Of a DNA stretch of 64,000 nt, positions 35,431 through 47,852 are shown in pieces (within the stretch, counting starts at the first letter, position 1; each line of letters starts with the position of its first letter). The notes under the pieces are model-generated. The model was not told the DNA's origin. It was given only the letters and a program-made list of their open reading frames with translations, and ran no database searches. This DNA is from Pseudofabraea citricarpa (taxonomy: Eukaryota > Ascomycota > Leotiomycetes > Helotiales > Dermateaceae). The stretch lies in the NCBI GenBank assembly GCA_029641185.1, contig JAPWGK010000017.1:124001-188000 (forward strand), written 5' to 3'. A program made the translations under genes and the position numbers.

Positions 35431-37606
35431 ATGGCCCCCAGTAGTAGCAGGTCCTCGGCTCCCATCTTCCCCATCCCTCTGCGAGATGTCGTCGCCGTTG
35501 AGCATCCAATGATCATCAAGAACATCGACAATGGCATGAAAACATTCGGTCACGGACAACCCTTCAAGAGAGTAAGCCACCACCTCTTTGCTTTGGCTCT
35601 TGCGAAGTCGTCTAGTCTACAAAGACAGGATGTGTAACGAGGATGAGTTTACTCAGTGGTCACGAGGCGACAACTATTTATGATCCTCAAACTAATGGAA
35701 TCCCCCTTAGATTATTGATTCCCACGAGCATGATGGTTCTCTGCCGCTGTATTTACGGCCCAATGACCGTACATGTGCCCCGTTGCTGTCACAAAATGCG
35801 GCCACGAACGCTGTGCTTTTAAAGATCACTGTTCCCAGAAGAACTGGCAGAAAACGAAAACGCGGATCTCAGGATCCGTACATTGAGGATAACAACATCA
35901 ATCCTGTAGATGGTTCCAACCAAAACTCTGTCGCCTCGCAATGCAGGAGGGACAATCCCCGCCTGATGCTCCAGGTTCTCAAAGACAATCCAGATAACTA
36001 TACAGTAGAAGCTGTAGCTGAGATTGGGAACACGCATCGTTATAGAGGTGTGTAGTTTTGACACCGTACGCTATCCCAAATAATGCTTACTGTGAATTAA
36101 GGACTTGCGGATTTCCATCAATCTACAACACATGCCAAATTTATGACAAGAGCGGAGGAGGCTCTTCTAACGGGCGAAGGAAAGTTCCCCCTCCCCCTTA
36201 TGCAACCTTGAAAGCTAACAAATTGGTTAGTGGAAAAACTGAAACAATTCAGATTCGATTTTAGTAGAGGTGTTAAAGAAAACGATGAGATAGTCCCACC
36301 GCCATCTTTTACAGACCACACGGTGCCATTCAACTGGGCCTACCACCAGAACCCAAATCTTTCACATGTGACTGACGAGGTCACCGGCCAACGCACACTT
36401 GCAAACCTATCAAAACCACCAAGAGTCGAAACAGTATATCTACATGCTGGAGCCGAGCAAGTACCGCTTGTACGGCCTTTTGAACCTACATCTAATGATC
36501 CAATATTGCATGAGCTTATAAGACGGCTAAGCATGGCCTTGGAAGAGAGGCCAATCTGGACACGACGAGCTATAATGAACCATATTAACTATCGACTTGG
36601 AGAGTATCTTGCCAAGAATGCTTTCCAATATGTCGGATACCAATTTCGTGGAGGTCCTTTTAGAGATGCTATTATAAAATTTGGCGTGGATCCTAGAACG
36701 GACCCGAAGTACAGGATATATCAGACGCTATTTTTTCAGATGTTCACTGATGTTGATAAAAAGCCAGGTCAGCCATGGAAAGACAACCGCATCGAATGGG
36801 CAAATCGTAAAGCTCTCGAGCCTTATGATAGGACAAGTCATATCTTTGACGGCAAATCCCTTTCTCTAGATGGCAAGATTTGGCAGGTTTGTGATATCAC
36901 GGACCCCTTACTGTGTGAGCTCGTTGCCACGCCAAATATCAGAGACACCTGTGATCTCAAAAGCACAGGTGCAGGGTGGTTCTTAAATGGCACCTGGTCC
37001 AAGATGAAGGCAATTATGAAGACAAAATTGCTTGCTATTAGACTAAACAAGACTATCACCGATGACATGTTTGCGGAAGCACTCAAAATTCCCGACCACG
37101 TCGAAAGAAGAGAAGGAGAGAAAGTTTTTGTGCTAATTCCGGATATTCGATTGACCGAAGAGGAGATTGCAGAAGTTAGGTCGAAAGGTAATGCTGGACT
37201 GATAAACGCCGATGGTTTACCCATCAAGAGGAATAAGAAGAAAGAGAGACGGGCACGTATCTTAATGATGAGACCCGAAAGAACTGGACGTGGTAGACGT
37301 CGTCGCAAGGGCGGTGAGGTTCCAGCCTCAATCACCGTTGCCAATGATCCTACGTCTCCTGAACAGCTTGAGGATGATGAAGACAACGAGGACTTCAGTG
37401 ACGAGGAGGTTGAATTAAACGAAACTCTACTCGGCTCGGACAAAGATCAGGATAGTGATCTTGACCTTGATCCTGATGAGGAATTTGAGGAGGGCCTTGA
37501 TGCGTACGGAGACATGTTTGGAGAGGATGAAGAGCTAGGAGCAGCGGGGGTTGATTTCTATCATCGTCAGTATGAGTCGTTGAAGGCATCTTATCCTGGC
37601 ACCTAG
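35431..37606 (+). CDS. TFC1: TFIIIC subunit Tfc1/Sfc1 (GTF3C5 homologue)
   Basis: Four exons: 35431-35571, 35711-36047, 36102-36179 (end uncertain), 36231-37606, encoding about 643 residues. The N-terminal part (IPLRDVVAVEHPMIIKNIDNGMKTFG; LYLRPNDRTCAPLLS) is the Tau95 triple-barrel dimerisation region. The centre has PPPSFTDHTVPFNWAYHQNP and the winged-helix-like ERPIWTRRAIMNHINYRLGE, with RFDFSRG before it. The C-terminus is strongly acidic (EDDEDNEDFSDEEVE and later), as in yeast Tau95. It is part of TFIIIC tauA, which binds the A box of tRNA genes in the nucleus. Introns 1 and 2 are canonical. Intron 3 has a good branch (GCTAAC) and acceptor at 36230, but no in-frame GT donor. Confidence 0.9.
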
Positions 37607-38302
37607 GCAACCTAAATCCATACCAAACAGGAATCCACTTTTCACTAAGATATATCATTAATTTACCATCAGTTGCTTCTAACTACTAAACATAAATATT
37701 ATGCGTTTAGATTTGGTGGTGGCTGATTGCTTGCATATAAATAATTCTCAGCTGCCTCATCAGATCTTACACTTTTCGGTGTTGCGCCTTTCATCCGTAC
37801 TCGGCGTGCCTTAATTAAATCGCTTTGGGACTTATATTAGTTAAACTCAAGATCGTTAGTCACCCACTATCTTAAAATAGCACAGCACGAAGACAGAGAA
37901 CAAAACTCCTATCCTTTCCCAAGATCTTCACGATCCTGATTTGTCCTGGAAAGATCTGCATCAACCCTTTCGAAAACTCATAGATCAAGTTTGTTTGGTC
38001 ACGTGTATTACTCACCGCCTACCCAAAGAAAATTCTTCGAATATATTTCATTTCGACCCCTCCAAACACCCCGCCATTGACTACTAACCAACTCTTCCAC
38101 CTCCATCTTGGCCTACGAACGTCCACCTCGTTGCCATGACAAATTGTTTTGGATGAACCTACTAATAAATCCTCTCTTGACAAAACAAACCTATCTTTGG
38201 AATATTCACTCGCTTCAGAGAAGAACCTGACTCCCTAGAGCTAGGGCTTGACCCAATATCTGCAAAAGTCAGCTAGATATCTGCATTTCTACGCAGTGCA
38301 AG
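37607..38302. other. Spacer TFC1/ADE6
   Basis: 696 bases with the TFC1 3' UTR and ADE6 promoter. It includes several GACTC/TGACTC-like words near 38228, which could be Gcn4/CPC1-type sites expected for a purine biosynthesis gene; this is only a visual match. Confidence 0.4.
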
Positions 38303-41300
38303 ATGGAGTACCTTGTTTCTCCAGGCGATAGCGCCTTTACGGTTGCAGACGCAAAAAAGCTTGTCGATCGAGTGAATAAGCTGGTGGGTGGCGAAAAGGT
38401 GAAAGAAATTCGGGGCTTCTGGATGCACTATACTCATCTAAAGAACGCCGAGAAGAATGTTTCCAAGGAAGGTACTTTCATTGCTAATGAAATTTTTATG
38501 TACTAACAATTCACAGCTCACGGAGTCAAAAATCCAGACACTCATTCCTGGAGTATTAAACTCACAGGCGAAAACTGCTTTGGCCGGAAGTTCGGACTCA
38601 AAGATTTTCTATATTACTCCAAGAAATATCTCACCATGGAGCTCAAAGGCCACTAGTATTTCTCACGTTTGTGGTTTGAAGAGTCAAGTCCACCGTATTG
38701 AAAGAGGTCGTGCTGTCGTGGTGACTTTTGCCGAACATTTCGATGGCCCTGAATCCTCTTTCACGAATGAGCTTTATGATAGAATGACAGAAAACATTAG
38801 CACAGTTGAGCCAGATCTCAGTCAAATGTTTGCTGAGGGGGAGCCATTCCCACTAGAGGTTATTAACTTGTCAGCTCAAGGATTGTCGGCCATTGAAGTT
38901 TTGAAGGCCTATAACAAAGAGCGCGGATTGTCTCTGGATCAGCTCGAGATGGAATATCTTGTCCAAGCCTACGCTCAGCTGGGTCGATCGCCTTACGATA
39001 TTGAGTTGTTTATGTTTGCTCAGGTCAACTCAGAGCATTGCCGGCACAAACAGTTCAATGCTAATTGGACCATTGACGGAATCTCCAAAGGCATGAGTTT
39101 GTTTGAAATGATCCGTAACACACACAAGAAAAATCCAGATTTTACCGTTTCTGCTTATAGCGATAACGCCGCCGTTCTTGAAGGTGGAATGGCAAGCTTT
39201 TGGGCGCCTGATTATTCTACCGGAAGCTGGATGCAAACCAAGGAGAAAGTGCACTTCCTCGTCAAGGTTGAGACACACAATCATCCAACAGCCATCTCCC
39301 CATTCCCTGGTGCAGCCACTGGCTCGGGTGGTGAGATTAGAGATGAGGGCGCAGTAGGAAGAGGTTCGAAACCAAAGGCTGGTCTTTGTGGATTCTGGGT
39401 ATCGGATCTATTCATTCCTGACAATCAAGAACCGTGGGAGGTTGATTTTGGCAAGCCAGCTCATTATGCAAGCAGTCTGGACATTATGCTAGAAGCGCCT
39501 ATTGGTAGTGCTAGATTCAACAACGAATTTGGTCGACCAGCCCTGACAGGTTGCTTTCGAACTTTACTAGCCAATGTGGATGGAGACTTCCGCGGATACC
39601 ACAAGCCAATCATGATCGCTGGAGGTGTCGGTACAGGTATGTCAGATTGACGTAAAATCGCCATCTCCTGGTTGAGCTGTAGCTAACGTTTTGGTGAAGT
39701 TCGACCTCAGCATGCCATAAAAGATGGGCGTGATGTAAAAGACGGTGCACATGTCATTGTTCTCGGTGGTCCGGCAATGCTGATTGGACTCGGAGGTGGT
39801 GCTGCTTCAAGTAATGCAACTGGCGAAGGTTCTGTGGAGTTAGACTTCGACAGTGTGCAGCGCGGTAACCCAGAAATGGAAAGAAGAGCACAGATGGTCA
39901 TCGATTCTTGTACGGCTCTTGGCGAATCCAACCCTATTGCATTCATTCACGATGTTGGTGCCGGAGGCCTTTCAAATGCCCTTCCTGAGCTTGTCAAAGA
40001 TGCAGGTTTTGGGGGCAAATTTGAACTGAGACAGGTTGAGAATGCCGACCGTAGTATGAGCCCTCTTCAAATCTGGTGCTGCGAGGCTCAAGAGCGCTAT
40101 GTTATGCTTGTCAATCCCGAAGGTTTAAACAGATTTGTAAACATCGCAAGTAAGTCTGCCCTAGTGTTACGTCGCTTAATTTATTATTTAGGTTCCCAAG
40201 GGATCCTCTTATAAAAATTAACCTTCTCTTGTCTTTATCACTCTCAAGATTAAGTTATCTAACTTTACAAAATCTAGACCGCGAAAGATGTGGGTTTTCC
40301 GACGTTGGCACAGTCCTCACTAGGGATGGAGATGGCAATGCTAAGCTCATTGTTACGGATCGCGAGTCGAACGAATACCCAATACCTATCGACTTACCAA
40401 TGCGTGTTTTGTTCCCAAGAGACAGAAAGCTGGAGCGAACCGTGGAGTCCAAAAAGCCCAAGCTTTTGCCTTTCGACGCAATAAAATCGCTGAAGGAGGC
40501 TTGTGGCTCATCAGCAACCGAGTCAGATCTACTTAGGGAGGCAATTCGCCGTGTTCTTCATGTTCCCTCCGTCGGTTCAAAGTCATTTCTTATCACCATT
40601 GGTGACCGATCTGTCGGTGGCTTGGTTGTTCGAGACCAGATGGTTGGTCCTTGGCAAACGTGAGTATATTTTTATTTTTTTCACATGTTGATATTGAAAT
40701 GTTCTGGGAATCTGCCAGATCATGAACTGCAAATTATTGGCTTGGGAAAACCGAAAGTTTGCAAACAATGGCATCTAGCAACGTTGAGCCTTTTCTTCTT
40801 AATATACTCGCACTAACACTAGTCCTTTTTAGACCTGTTGCAGACGTCGCAGTCACTGCACGAGCCCTTAATATTGGTGATAAACTCACTACTGGAGAAG
40901 CTTTCTGCATGGGCGAAAAGCCAAATCTTGCCCTTATTAACGCTGCAGCCTCGGCACGCATGGCAGTTGTCGAGTCCTTAACGAATTTGGCAGCAGCAGA
41001 TATCACGGACGGTTTACGACGGGTCCGCCTTTCAGCGAATTGGATGGCAGCTGTCAACCACCCTGGAGAAGGTGCTGCATTATATGAAGCCGTGGAAGCT
41101 ATCGGTATGGACTTGTGCCCCAAACTTGGCATAAGCATTCCAGTCGGCAAGGATTCAACTTCGATGCAAGCACGCTGGAAGGAGAATGGAGAGCCAAAAG
41201 CAGTGACGGCGCCAATGACCGTAGTGATTTCTGCGTTCGCAGATGTTGCACATGTCCGTAACACCTGGACACCAACCCTTCGACGTCTAGAAGACGTTGG

Positions 41301-42780
41301 CGAGACAATCTTGATGTTTGTCGATCTCGCTCAAGGTCAAAAGGCTATGGGAGGATCAGCACTTGCTCAAGCATTTGGTCAACTTGGGGACGAGGCTCCA
41401 GATGTGAGAGATGCGGATGGCATTGTTGATTATTATGATGCCGTCTCGCAACTTCACGAGTCCGGTATTGTCCTTGCTTACCATGATCGTTCAGATGGTG
41501 GTTTGTTCACAACAATCGCTGAAATGATGTTTGCTGGACGTTGCGGGGCCGAGATTATGTTGGATGGTGTCTCAAAGAGTGCTGATTTGCCAGATGTTGT
41601 TGATGCCCTTTTCAACGAGGAATCAGGTGCCGTTTTCCAAGTCCGCAAATCAGATGAAATTAACTTCATCCGATGTTTCGCAACATGTGGACCTCCTCCA
41701 GGATTAGTCCGAAAGATTGGTCGTATCCCAGCTGCTTCAAAGCAAAAGCTCTCGATAAGATATGGACAGCAGTCTATACTAAGTATCGACCGCACCGAGC
41801 TCCAGCAAGAGTGGACCACCACTTCATACCAAATGCAACGTCTACGCGACAACCCTGATTGTGCTGATTCCGAATTTGACAGCATCAAAGACGACCAAGA
41901 TCCAGGACTTTCTTATAAGCTCACTTTTGAACCGAAGGAGAATATACTTCCTTTCACAGCAACCATTGCATCCGCCTTCGCCAAACCACCTCGTGTAGCC
42001 ATCCTCCGTGAACAAGGAGTGAACGGATACGCAGAAATGGCATTTGCCTTTAAAGCGGCTGGATTCGATGCTATTGATGTGCACATGAGCGATATTATGG
42101 AAAGCCGCTTTCACCTTTCCAGCGTTGTCGGAGTCGCAGCCTGTGGAGGGTTTTCCTACGGCGACGTGCTCGAGGCTGGTAACGGCTGGGCACAATCGAT
42201 TCTGCTAAACGAGGTTGCACGCTCTGAATTTCAAGCATTCTTTGCTCGCCCCGATACATTTGCCTTGGGAGTCTGCAATGGTTGCCAAATGTTAACTCGT
42301 ATCAAAGAGCTGATCCCAGGCACAACACACTGGCCCAAGTTCCTTGCCAACGCATCTCAACAGTTCGAAGGTCGTGTAAGCACGGTCAAGATCCAAGATA
42401 ACGCAAAGACACCTTCCGTCTTCCTGCACGGCATGAACGGCTCTTCCCTGCCCACCATCGTCTCACACGGCGAAGGACAAGCCGTATTCGATAGCCCTCG
42501 AGACCTTGAGGCCTTGACGAATGATGGACTCGCTCCTATTAGATACGTCGATAACCGCGGTAAAGTGACAACCAAGTACCCTGCCAACCCGAACGGAAGT
42601 CCAGAGGGTATTGCTGCAGTGAGGAGTGTGGATGGGAGAGTCCTGGCTCTGATGCCGCATCCGGAACGTACCATCATGGCCGACGTGGCAAGTTATATTC
42701 CTCCGGGTCAGGCTGAGGAGTGGGGCGAGTTTGGTCCTTGGGTGAGGATGTTCAAGTCTGCGCGTAGATGGGTCGGTTAG
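38303..42780 (+). CDS. ADE6: Phosphoribosylformylglycinamidine synthase (FGAM synthase)
   Basis: Five exons. Best in-frame model: 38303-38458, 38517-39636, 39700-40149, 40278-40659, 40833-42780, encoding 1351 residues, the usual length. It catalyses the ATP- and glutamine-dependent fourth step of purine synthesis in the cytosol. Visible signatures: N-terminal PurS-like domain; [121 protein letters not shown]-terminal glutaminase with [21 protein letters not shown], nucleophile Cys in [10 protein letters not shown], and MPHPERT. Introns 2-4 are canonical. For intron 1 the obvious donor (GTACTT at 38472) is out of frame with exon 2; the weaker GTTTCC at 38459 keeps frame. Confidence 0.95.
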
Positions 42781-43642
42781 AAATTTTCTTCTCTTTCACA
42801 GTTGCTTTTCGTGATGTTGATTTCATCTGGCTTAGGTTGGCATTGGGTTTGATTCGCTAGAGGGACAGACAAAAAAAATCCAGAACGGAAAATAGAATTA
42901 TATTCTACTGTGGTGTATCCATTGTCAGCATATCTTTGCGAGAAATTTCACACACCTTCAGTTCCATTGACTCGATTTCATTTCTGTTACGTTGTTTCTC
43001 ATGACTGTTTTTTCTCATTGTCCATTCATAAAATCACAGTACAGCATAATGTAATGTAGTATAGGCTGGGCAGGTTGCACATACAGTACACCAGAAAGTT
43101 TTTGGTGTCTGAACCTCCCAGTCCAGTCCAGTCCCGAACCCAAAACTCACATACCAGCAGCTGCCGCACACAAGCCAAAAGCCCAAGGCGCGCTCATTTT
43201 TTTTCAATAATGCTGCAAGCGCAAACAAGCTTTCTTCGTTCCATCGTCGCATCTCTTCTCATCTCCAATCCATGGACATGCCAAAACAAAAAGGGAATCC
43301 TTATGATACAGGCAGGAAATAACATACACGCGCAGTAGAGGTAAGTAGTTGGCAGACGATCAGCTAGGGTTACCTCAGGCAGGTAGGTGATGGCTGCAGG
43401 CTCAGGCTCGCAGGGCAAAACGGCGAAAAAGAGAGAAGAGAAAAAAAGGTGCAAGCAAGCCGCCGGTATTGTCGCATTCCATTCGACGAGTGGTAGAGAC
43501 ATGAAAGATGATTTTCGCTTTTTAATCCCAAATATGCAACCCTTGCCAGCCAGCCAAACCAACCGCCGCTACCCAAATACAAATAATACTTGTACAACAA
43601 GGAGTTCGTGTATTCAAAGAGCCACAAAGGGCCGTGGCGTTA
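42781..43642. other. Convergent 3' spacer ADE6/eIF4E-2
   Basis: 862 bases holding the two 3' UTRs. No supported gene. Confidence 0.5.
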
Positions 43643-44823
43643 TCATGAGGTCGCGTTATGCTTCTTCTCAGAGAGGTTCGAGTTCTCGTCCCGGCTGGAA
43701 TTGCCATTCCGGCTGTGCTGGTTTGTCTTCTCTTTGCGCGCGTCATCGAGGGCGGTGCGCTGCTGAATGCTGGAATCATGGCTCTTCCATTCTACCTTGG
43801 TGTCTGGAGGGAAGGCAAGGACACGCTTCATGGTGTTCCTGTTGGGTGGTTAGCGAGGTTACCTTCGGCGAGATCCTACTACATACCTGATTTGGAGGAC
43901 TTTTCCACCATCGTTGCGAGTCCAGATACTCAAGATATCCTCGCCACTGCGCATACTAAGAACCAGCCCACAAACCTCATCGCTAGCATCTGCGAATTGG
44001 TCACCGATCGCTGCCAAGAGTAAATCCTCCCAGTATCTATCCGCGACACCCTTCTTTAATCGTACAATCCATTTCCCACCCTTTCTATTCTCGTCGTCCT
44101 CCCAAACTGGTCGAACGCCTCTCTTGAATAAGTGATAGTCGGAGACGAGCGGCAAGGTAGAGGGGCGCTTGAGGTGTCTGTATATTTCAAAAAACTCCTC
44201 GACCGTGCTGCAATGCGCCATCGGGTGTAGAGTCTTCTCATAGTCGACAAACCCGTTTGACTTGTTGATCGGCGGGCGGAACCAGAAAACCCAGCTATGC
44301 CGCAAAGCATGGGAGGGCGGTGGTGTAGCTGTCTTCGGATCTGTAAGAGAGGTACTGGACGCTCGAGGTATTGGGCCTTTGTGCAGAGCAGCGTCTTTCT
44401 GCTGTTTCTCCGTTACTGGTGTCTTTGCGGAAGATCCCACCACGCTTCCAAAATCCAACACGCCACCTGGAGTCTTCGAAGTTTTGGCAGATGCGCCAAA
44501 TGATGCAAAAGCGCCGGATCCTAAGCCAAATGCACTTGAAGCGCCCGCTGTGGGGGATTGTAAGGATGATGTAGCTGGCGACATGGAATTGAAAGGATTC
44601 TTGTTGCTGTGGGAAGACGTATCGCCATGGCGCCTGCCCAAAGTATAGTTGCGCGTCGGATGGTCATTATTAGGAAGGGGCGCACCGTTGGTGGTGGCCG
44701 GGGGAGTGGAGAGGGAAAGTTTGCTCGAGCTGTTATGGCAAGTTGCGGTCAGCTATGCGCACGTAGTAGGAGCGGCACACAAGAGCATGCGTACTTAGAT
44801 CTGCGGGCCCATAGATTATCCAT
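43643..44823 (-). CDS. eIF4E type-2 (4EHP-like) cap-binding protein
   Basis: Three exons on the minus strand: 44823-44795, 44729-43887, 43838-43643 (introns 65 and 48 nt), encoding 355 residues. The 29-nt first exon encodes MDNLWARRS and splices to NSSKLSLST. A disordered Gly/Ala/Ser region precedes the eIF4E core: RHSWVFWFRPP, HPMAHCSTVEEFFEIYRHLKRPSTLPLVSDY (key words only), FKRGVRPVWEDDENRKGGKW, RYWEDLLLAAIGDQF, GLVLSMRSGEDILSIWTRN, and after the last junction RNTMKRVLAFPP. HSWVFWF with an inserted segment before the HPMAHC part is typical of class II eIF4E. These proteins bind m7G caps but usually repress translation. Confidence 0.9.
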
Positions 44824-45938
44824 TATTAAGTGGTATCAAGATGTGAAGATGCGGAAGGGAAGCTCCTGAGCTTGGTGCAGCAGGAGGACTTGGGTGCCCA
44901 ATGAGCTTTCAAAGTGGTAGATGCTGGTGACGATGAGCAATGGGGTAGACACGGCAGGGATCAGAAGGTTCGGAGGATGGTTCAGCTTGGTGGAGGTGTT
45001 GTGGGCGGGCGTTGGGGGTCGTAAAGGGTCGTATGATGGGAGTGTTGTGGGTTGCGGAAGATACAATTATTCTTTGGGTTTGAGGATGAGGCGTTTGCAG
45101 GAGAAATGTACGGTACCTCGCTCTCGCTCCTGTGCTACTAGCAACTGTCCGCTACGCTACGGTACAGCGGCGGGCAGAATTCATCAGGTTTGGTTGGTGC
45201 TCGTCCTCGTGCTTTGTAGCGTGCCTCGCTTAGCCGACAGAGAACAAAATCTTCTCGTCGCTCGCTCTCTCTTCCCTTTTCTTTCTTCAACAGCAAGACC
45301 ACCAACTCAAATCTTCGCCAGCTCGAATCAAACCTCAACTCAGCTGGCGACTCCGATGAGTGGTCAAGATTATCTAATTGCCACTTCAAAACCATCGTCA
45401 CGAGGGCCCCTCGTGCGGCTTCCCATGAAACGAAGATGACCTAAAGATGGGAACATACTACTGTGCACCAAGCCACAGATTGCAGACTTTTACTTGAGTG
45501 TGAGTGGATTTGGATGTTGCTTGCCTGGGGAAGAGGGAGAGGGAGAGATGAGGAAGACACAGCTCTGGTAATCCGATTCAGCCGCCATGCTTGATTGTGT
45601 GATGCTGGTTGAGCCTGAAAAGAATAGCATTATCTGATCACCAACACAAAAACCCTGTGAATGTGCCAAACTCTCTTTGAATCCATCACTGACTTGGTCC
45701 GTTGCAGATATCTGGCTCAGATGCCATTATATTGATGCATCTTATTGATCTCCCCGCGACAGCAAAGTCTTTTCACTGCTCCTTTCGCCCCACGTGATAT
45801 CAAAACAACATGTACTTGTATCTTTCGCAAGTATGTGGGATAGTCCAAGACTGGGTACGGTTAATATATGATACAGTCTCGTAAACTACAACTAATCTCT
45901 ATTCTTCGAACCCCTCTCTATATATCTTCATATTTAGT
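44824..45938. other. Spacer, eIF4E-2 promoter and FMO 3' region
   Basis: 1.1 kb with no supported gene; a GAGAGG-type purine run lies near 45532. Antisense-frame ORFs of up to 172 codons lack domains. Confidence 0.5.
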
Positions 45939-47414
45939 CTATTTCTGCTCAAAATCAAATCCAAGCTCTTCCAACGACTTGGCTGTACCACCGCTCTCCA
46001 CAAACTTCTTTCTGATATCAACGTACACTTCCCTAATACTCCATTCCTTGGCATTCCAAAAGGGCGGTTCCTTCGCGAACCCATCAACGGCTAGCTTTGC
46101 CCAATCATGAAGCTCGTTGACATATTGGCCATCCTTCGGGTAACCAAGGACATGGAATTCTCCTCCCTCACCCATCTCTTGAAGGGTGTCCTGTTCCCAT
46201 TTGTTCATTTCCTCCGTGGTAGGCAAATCTAGTTTGTTTGCCCAAACCTTTGCCAGAATCGCTGCCTGAGCCTCCGACAGCGGGAATGGAATGATTTTCT
46301 TCTGCACTGCTGTGAAGGCAAGTGTCGGATGAGAGATCGAGAAGAGATGCTTATAGAGACCTGGCACCCGCTGTCCCGTCGTCACAATCGGTGGATCTAG
46401 CGTTTTTAGGAACGGATATGAATATAAAAAGCCTGTACAATAGACGATAGCATCTATGTTCTTTTCGATTCTCCCGTCGGTAAATCTGACTGCTCTATCG
46501 TCGACCAAAAATTCGGCGATTGCAGTAACCTCTTCCTTGTTTTCCTGGCCCAGCTTGAGTTGTGACGGTGTGCGTACGGAATTCAGCAGTGGCTTCTGGC
46601 AGACCTGACTAATTTGCGTGCCAATATCAAGACCGGATGCTGCACTGCCTACTACAATCACTTTCTTGTTCCTGTACGGTTCAGGTGCTCTGTAAGATTT
46701 GGAGTGAATGATGACTGAAGGATAAGTAGCATGGAACTCTTCGATTCCTGGAACAGATGGAACGAATGGAACCGTATAATGCCCTGAAGCAACGACTACG
46801 GCGTCATATGCAATGCAGGACTCTTCGCTGGTTACCGTGGATTTTGAAGTAAGGTCCCAGCGCTGTATTCCATTCTCTAGAACTGGCTTGATATCTTGAA
46901 CCTGTGTTGAGAAAGATATTAAATTTCGGATATCTTGGGAATATCGCACCAAATAATCCTGTACGTCCTCTCTCGATGGAAACAATAAAGAGTCCTCCAA
47001 GAATGGAAGGTCCGAGAAACGCATCAAATCCTTAGGGATGTTGGTATTCAAGTGATCGTACATGGGATTTGAAAATAATGGAACTGAGGCGCCTTTCGGC
47101 CATATTGGCTCATCGAGAGGAGCATTTGGGGTCGTCTGTGGGACGGTTGTCTTCCCGGCAATGTTTGGGGTATAGTTCCAAACTCCACCTACTTCAGACT
47201 GCTGCTCGTAGACATCGATTTTTGAAAAGACATTCTCAGCTCGCAGATACTTCGCTGCTGCGAGACCAGATGGACCAGCGCCGATAATAGCTACTCTTTT
47301 CACACTAAATTTGCGGAGTATGGATCCCATCTCGGCTCCTGAGATGCTTGAGATGTTTTCTGTACAAAAGTCCAAGATAGTTTGAGGAGGTGGCAGACGA
47401 GAAAAAAGAGACAT
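45939..47414 (-). CDS. fmo1: FAD-dependent flavin monooxygenase (Fmo1-like)
   Basis: A single exon encodes 491 residues. The FAD site is VKRVAIIGAGPSGLAAAKYL, followed by EQQSEVGGVWNY. The NADP site is KVIVVGSAASGLDIGTQI. IVYCTGFLYSYPFL and FPLSEAQAAILAKVWANKL complete the match to the S. pombe Fmo1 type of N-oxide/thiol-oxidising flavoprotein monooxygenase. The FMO fingerprint region is FHATYPSVIIHSKSY. It likely acts in the cytosol or at the ER face to oxidise thiols or amines. The start is uncertain: Met1 at 47414, or Met29 at 47330, which directly precedes the FAD strand as in relatives. TTTTGTACAG just before Met29 could be the acceptor of a 5' UTR intron. Divergent from the gene at 47853. 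Confidence 0.9.
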   Translation of the reverse strand: MSLFSRLPPPQTILDFCTENISSISGAEMGSILRKFSVKRVAIIGAGPSGLAAAKYLRAENVFSKIDVYEQQSEVGGVWNYTPNIAGKTTVPQTTPNAPLDEPIWPKGASVPLFSNPMYDHLNTNIPKDLMRFSDLPFLEDSLLFPSREDVQDYLVRYSQDIRNLISFSTQVQDIKPVLENGIQRWDLTSKSTVTSEESCIAYDAVVVASGHYTVPFVPSVPGIEEFHATYPSVIIHSKSYRAPEPYRNKKVIVVGSAASGLDIGTQISQVCQKPLLNSVRTPSQLKLGQENKEEVTAIAEFLVDDRAVRFTDGRIEKNIDAIVYCTGFLYSYPFLKTLDPPIVTTGQRVPGLYKHLFSISHPTLAFTAVQKKIIPFPLSEAQAAILAKVWANKLDLPTTEEMNKWEQDTLQEMGEGGEFHVLGYPKDGQYVNELHDWAKLAVDGFAKEPPFWNAKEWSIREVYVDIRKKFVESGGTAKSLEELGFDFEQK

Positions 47415-47852
47415 GAGAGAAATGGGGTGATATACATCGCCCCGCCAAACAGCACCAGTGTGATCAGGGGCAAAATATTCATTTTCTTACCAAAGTATAA
47501 GAATATGTGTTGCAGAACCTACCTCGAACCAAAAATAGGATAATAAAATAGGTCACCTTTATCCCTTGCCAACCTTGAAGTTTATTGTTGTTTTTCTGTC
47601 AATTGTTGTTTTGGGATTTGGTTCGACGTCGTTCAGCTCGTGGAACAATGCTTGGCTATCGACCCCACGTCACCGCCATAATTCTGCCAATTCTCAAAGC
47701 TCAAGCTCCATTCCTGCAGCGCGTCGGCAACCACCTAAACACTTCTCGCGACAACAAGCTTCTCCAATCCAGACAGCTCACAGTAAATCGGCCACGAATG
47801 TGGAGGGAATGATTGTGCTGCTGGCACAGGGTCGGTTGTGCAGAGGGTCAAA
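47415..47852. other. Divergent promoter FMO / telomere-type OB protein
   Basis: 438 bases between two divergent starts, so a shared regulatory region. No gene seen. Confidence 0.5.

Noticed and set aside
36838..37443. 201-codon Ser-rich ORF antisense to TFC1
   Set aside because: It is the shadow of the acidic TFC1 coding region; no domain.
47300..47482. Hydrophobic ORF (minus strand) overlapping the FMO start in another frame
   Set aside because: Looks like a signal anchor but has no in-frame splice to the FMO; it probably reflects pyrimidine-rich leader sequence.
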